64,000 bases of DNA, from the NCBI RefSeq assembly GCF_013342145.1, contig NZ_JABUQZ010000001.1:1922001-1986000 (forward strand), read 5' to 3'. Shown one piece after another: positions 61,498 to 64,000 of the stretch. The number at the start of each line of letters is the position of its first letter. Position 1 is the stretch's first letter. The position numbers and the translations under genes are program-made. Source of the stretch: Haloterrigena gelatinilytica (GTDB lineage Archaea; Halobacteriota; Halobacteria; Halobacteriales; Natrialbaceae). The notes beneath the pieces are model-generated. The model was not told the DNA's origin. It saw only the letters and a program-made list of their open reading frames with translations, and ran no database searches.

Positions 61498-62389
61498 CGA
61501 AGACGACCGCTACTACCACGTCGACGGCGAGATCGTCCCCGCGAGCGAGGCGACCGTCAGCGTCGACGACCGGGGCTTCCGGTACGGCGACGCCGCCTTC
61601 GAGACCATGCGGGCCTACGGCGGGACGGTCCTTGCGTGGGACCGCCACGTCGAGCGACTCGAGTCCACTTGCGACGCCCTCTCGCTCGCACACGGGTTGA
61701 CCGGGGCCGACCTCCGCGAGCGGATCGACGAGACCCTCGCCGCGAACGACCTCGCCGACGCCTACGTCCGGCTCTCGATCACGCGCGGCGTCCAGCCGGG
61801 GAAGCTGACGCCCCGACCCGAGGTCGATCCGACGGTGGTCGTCTACGCGAAACCGTTGCCCCGCGGGGGGCTCGAGGGCGATTCGGTCTGGGACGAGCCC
61901 GCGACCGCGCGGACCGTCGAGACGCGCCGAGTGCCCGACGAGGCGATCCCGACCGGGGCGAAGACGCACAACTACCTGAACGGAATCCTCGCGCGCGCGG
62001 AACTCCGGGACGCCGACGGGTCAGTTGAGGCGGACGAAGCGCTCGTGTGCGACCTCGAGGGAGCGGTCGCGGAGGGCGCGACGAGCAACCTGTTTTTCGT
62101 CCGCGACGGCATCCTCCACACGCCGACGACCGAGGGGGACGTGCTGCCCGGGATCACTCGTAAGATCGTCCTCGAACTGGCGGCCGAGGAGGGCATTCCG
62201 ACTCGAGAAGGCGAATACGATCTCGCGGACGTGCTCGAGGCCGACGAGGCGTTTCTGACGAACCGGACCTGGGAGCTCCGGCCGATCGCGACGTTAGACG
62301 ACAGAGAGATCGGCGGCGGCCCCGTTACGGAGCGGCTCTCGCGGCTGTACGACGAGCGCGTCGAACGATCCTGTTACTTCTCGAGCTAA
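61490..62389 (+). CDS. pabC: Class IV aminotransferase (aminodeoxychorismate lyase)
   Basis: The 299-residue PLP enzyme has VDDRGFRYGDAAFETMRAYG (about 25-44), TGAKTHNYLNGILARAELRD with the catalytic Lys, and AVAEGATSNLFFVRDG (about 193). These are typical of branched-chain aminotransferase-like fold IV enzymes, and operon position after pabB and pabA makes aminodeoxychorismate lyase most likely. It releases pyruvate to yield p-aminobenzoate. D-alanine or branched-chain transaminase is less likely here. Confidence 0.88.
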   Translation: MTDEDDRYYHVDGEIVPASEATVSVDDRGFRYGDAAFETMRAYGGTVLAWDRHVERLESTCDALSLAHGLTGADLRERIDETLAANDLADAYVRLSITRGVQPGKLTPRPEVDPTVVVYAKPLPRGGLEGDSVWDEPATARTVETRRVPDEAIPTGAKTHNYLNGILARAELRDADGSVEADEALVCDLEGAVAEGATSNLFFVRDGILHTPTTEGDVLPGITRKIVLELAAEEGIPTREGEYDLADVLEADEAFLTNRTWELRPIATLDDREIGGGPVTERLSRLYDERVERSCYFSS

Positions 62390-62413
62390 CTCTGCGAGGC
62401 GATCGCGGCTGCC

Positions 62414-62602
62414 TCACGCATCGGCGGTCCGCAACGGAAGCGGCGGAATAGCGACCGTCAACCCGATTCCGGATCCGATCATGAGACCGACGTACCCGAG
62501 GAGTTCGAACCGACCGAAGACGAGGACCTCGAGGCCGCCGAAGAGAAGGAAGGCGAGATCGTTCAGAACGCGAACGAGAGCGCGACGTTCCGGACGATCC
62601 AC
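62414..62602 (-). CDS. Possible small membrane protein, 62 aa
   Basis: The minus-strand frame encodes two hydrophobic helices (LNDLAFLLFGGLEVLVFGRF and YVGLMIGSGIGLTVAI). However, the opposite strand reads as a highly acidic frame lacking a start codon, and acidic frames always give hydrophobic antisense frames, so this may be a shadow. Nothing else is recognised between pabC and the MATE gene (62390-62748). Confidence 0.3.
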   Translation of the reverse strand: MDRPERRALVRVLNDLAFLLFGGLEVLVFGRFELLGYVGLMIGSGIGLTVAIPPLPLRTADA

Positions 62603-62748
62603 TCGCTCATTTTTCGGCTATCACTTCGGATACCAAGCTGATAAGCGTGTCGCGAACCGCCTCGTCGTCGCGCCGTCTCGAGCGGGCGGACGTTCTCTCG
62701 AGTTCCGATTGCAACAAGTTCAAGCCTCGGACGCCCCGAATTCAGATC

Positions 62749-64000
62749 GTGCTCTCCGGAGGACGACGGCGTCTGTTCGACGTCTGGCGGCGCGTGTTCG
62801 ATCTCTCGTGGCCGGTGATGATCGAGCAGTTCCTCCGGACGATGATGCGGACGACCGACGTCGTCGTCACCGGGCTGTTCTCGCCCGCGGCGGTCGCGGC
62901 CGTCGGGCTGGCGGACCTCTACGCGCGCCTGCCGCTACGGATCGGGCTGGGCCTGGGAAGCGGCGTTATCGCTCTCTCGAGTCAGGACACGGGCAGCGGC
63001 GCGACGGGTAACCGGGACGAGGCGATCACGCAGGCGATACTGCTCGGCGCGGTCGCCGGGCTCCCGTTCGTGCTGTTCGGCGTTCTCTTCGGCGAGCGGG
63101 CGATCGCCGTGCTGGGCGCCGAGCCCGAAGTGGCCCGCATGGGCGGGCTCTACCTCGCGATCATCTTCGCGACCAGCCCCGCCCGCCACGTGGCGCTGGT
63201 CGCCGCGCGGTCGATTCAGGGGGCCGGCGACACGCGGACGCCGATGTACCTCAACGTCGTCTCGAACGGCCTCAACATCGTCGGCACGCTCGTCCTCGGG
63301 TTGGGACTGGGGCCCGCACCGCGGCTCCACATCCTCGGCGTCGGCGTCGCGACCGCCTTCGGCAACGTCTTCTCCGCGCTCGCGCTCGCCGCCGCGATCC
63401 GCGGGCCGTGGACGCCGGCGAACTTCGTCCGCCCCCGCCAGTGGACGGTCACGAAGCAACTGCTCTCGATCAGCGCGCCGCGGATCGCGGAGGGGCTGGT
63501 GACGACCGTCCTCGAGTTCCCGTTCAACTCGATCCTGCTGGTCTTCGGGACGGACGTCAACGCGGCCTACCAGATCGGCCGGCGGGTCTATCAGCAACTG
63601 ACCAGTCCGCTCTCGCGGGGGTATCGGACCGGCACGAGCATCGTCGTCGGGCAGACCCTCGGCGACGGAGATCCGGCGGGCGCGCGGTACAACGGGTGGG
63701 CCGCGGCCGCGCTCGGCCTCCTGACCGTCGGCTCGCTCGGCGGCGCGATTTTCGTCGGCGCCGAACGGATCGTCGGCGTCTTTACCGACGATCCGTCGAC
63801 GATCGGCTACGCGGCCGGCTTCGCTCGCGCGTACGCCCTCGCGGCGCCGGCCACCGTCCTCTACGTCGTGCTCTCGGGGGCACTCACCAGCGGCAGCGAC
63901 ACGCGGACGCCCTTTATCGCCCGCGTCTCGGGAATGGCCGTCGGCATGCTCGGCGTCTCGGCCGTCGGCGGGATCTATCTGGACTACGGGATGTCGGCGG
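62749..64000 (+). CDS. MATE family efflux transporter (cut at window end)
   Basis: The frame is open from GTG 62749 to the last base, at least 417 residues with about eleven hydrophobic helices. LSWPVMIEQFLRTMMRTTDV (near residue 21), AARSIQGAGDTRTPMYLNVV and, in the second half, VLSGALTSGSDTRTPFI are the repeat-related motifs of MATE exporters. These extrude cationic drugs or metabolites using Na+ or H+. An earlier in-frame GTG at 62647 is possible but adds a basic leader. The C-terminus lies beyond the window. Confidence 0.9.
   Translation, partial: MLSGGRRRLFDVWRRVFDLSWPVMIEQFLRTMMRTTDVVVTGLFSPAAVAAVGLADLYARLPLRIGLGLGSGVIALSSQDTGSGATGNRDEAITQAILLGAVAGLPFVLFGVLFGERAIAVLGAEPEVARMGGLYLAIIFATSPARHVALVAARSIQGAGDTRTPMYLNVVSNGLNIVGTLVLGLGLGPAPRLHILGVGVATAFGNVFSALALAAAIRGPWTPANFVRPRQWTVTKQLLSISAPRIAEGLVTTVLEFPFNSILLVFGTDVNAAYQIGRRVYQQLTSPLSRGYRTGTSIVVGQTLGDGDPAGARYNGWAAAALGLLTVGSLGGAIFVGAERIVGVFTDDPSTIGYAAGFARAYALAAPATVLYVVLSGALTSGSDTRTPFIARVSGMAVGMLGVSAVGGIYLDYGMSA

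Overview
The window is haloarchaeal DNA. It is GC-rich with strong GC-ending codon use and abundant CTCGAG. Its proteins are very acidic, its secreted proteins carry twin-arginine lipoprotein signals, and it encodes archaeal signature genes (eS1, uS15 with KEOPS Pcc1, FtsZ, DtdA, family B polymerase, QueC/D/E for archaeosine). The gene families fit a Natrialbales-type host such as Natrinema or Haloterrigena, but the genus is an inference.

Region 1 (about 1-15,730) is the replication and early module of a tailed-halovirus-like element, integrated or episome-derived. All its genes lie on the + strand: an acidic low-complexity protein, a divergent P-loop ATPase with winged helix, a fused PriS/PriL-like primase, an HTH-metallophosphoesterase, a run of tiny stop/start-overlapping genes (zinc-finger proteins, XapX membrane protein, HAD phosphatase, DUF6378-type protein), a four-Cys Cas4/RecB-like nuclease, a complete family B DNA polymerase, a DpdA/TGT-like (DUF6610-type) protein that suggests 7-deazaguanine DNA modification, and a conserved phage protein. 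No capsid, terminase or integrase gene lies in the window, so the element continues to the left. Two unusual features organise this module. First, an A/C-rich leader ending in CCAGACCCAAATG precedes nearly every cistron that is not translationally coupled to its neighbour. Second, two short tRNA-like structures (T-arm plus perfect acceptor stem, no complete D-arm/anticodon set) lie upstream of the first gene.

Region 2 (about 15,730-18,520) is AT-richer and carries small regulators: a DUF7344-type wHTH, Lrp/AsnC, Bat-type HTH-10, a HalOD1-domain protein and a hypothetical. It ends at the 3' end of a tRNA-Ala(GGC) gene on the minus strand, a plausible attachment site.

Region 3 (18,600-64,000) is core chromosome. 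In order it holds: an acyl-CoA synthetase; a 323-bp multi-hairpin inverted-repeat element; uS15-RecJ-like-Pcc1-eS1; an MFS transporter convergent with a TrmB regulator; an iron-type alcohol dehydrogenase; a MEDS/PAS/GAF histidine kinase; queD-queE-queC; CinA-like; an NAD-kinase-like protein; a PhoU-type regulator; an MFS transporter; DUF5797, DUF5787 and Nudix proteins; an S10-like protein; an M20 amidohydrolase; a DUF4397 lipoprotein; a geranylgeranyl reductase; a 2Fe-2S ferredoxin; a rhodanese/MBL protein; a rubrerythrin-like protein; FtsZ; DtdA; a triple-PAS/GAF/Bat regulator; a double-DUF7344 regulator; a Na+/Ca2+ exchanger; a frameshifted aroE; an acidic helix-hairpin-helix protein; a pabB-pabA-pabC folate operon; and a MATE exporter cut by the window end.

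The host queDEC operon makes preQ0 for archaeosine tRNA. If the viral DpdA-like protein is active, the same pool could supply a modified base for viral DNA.
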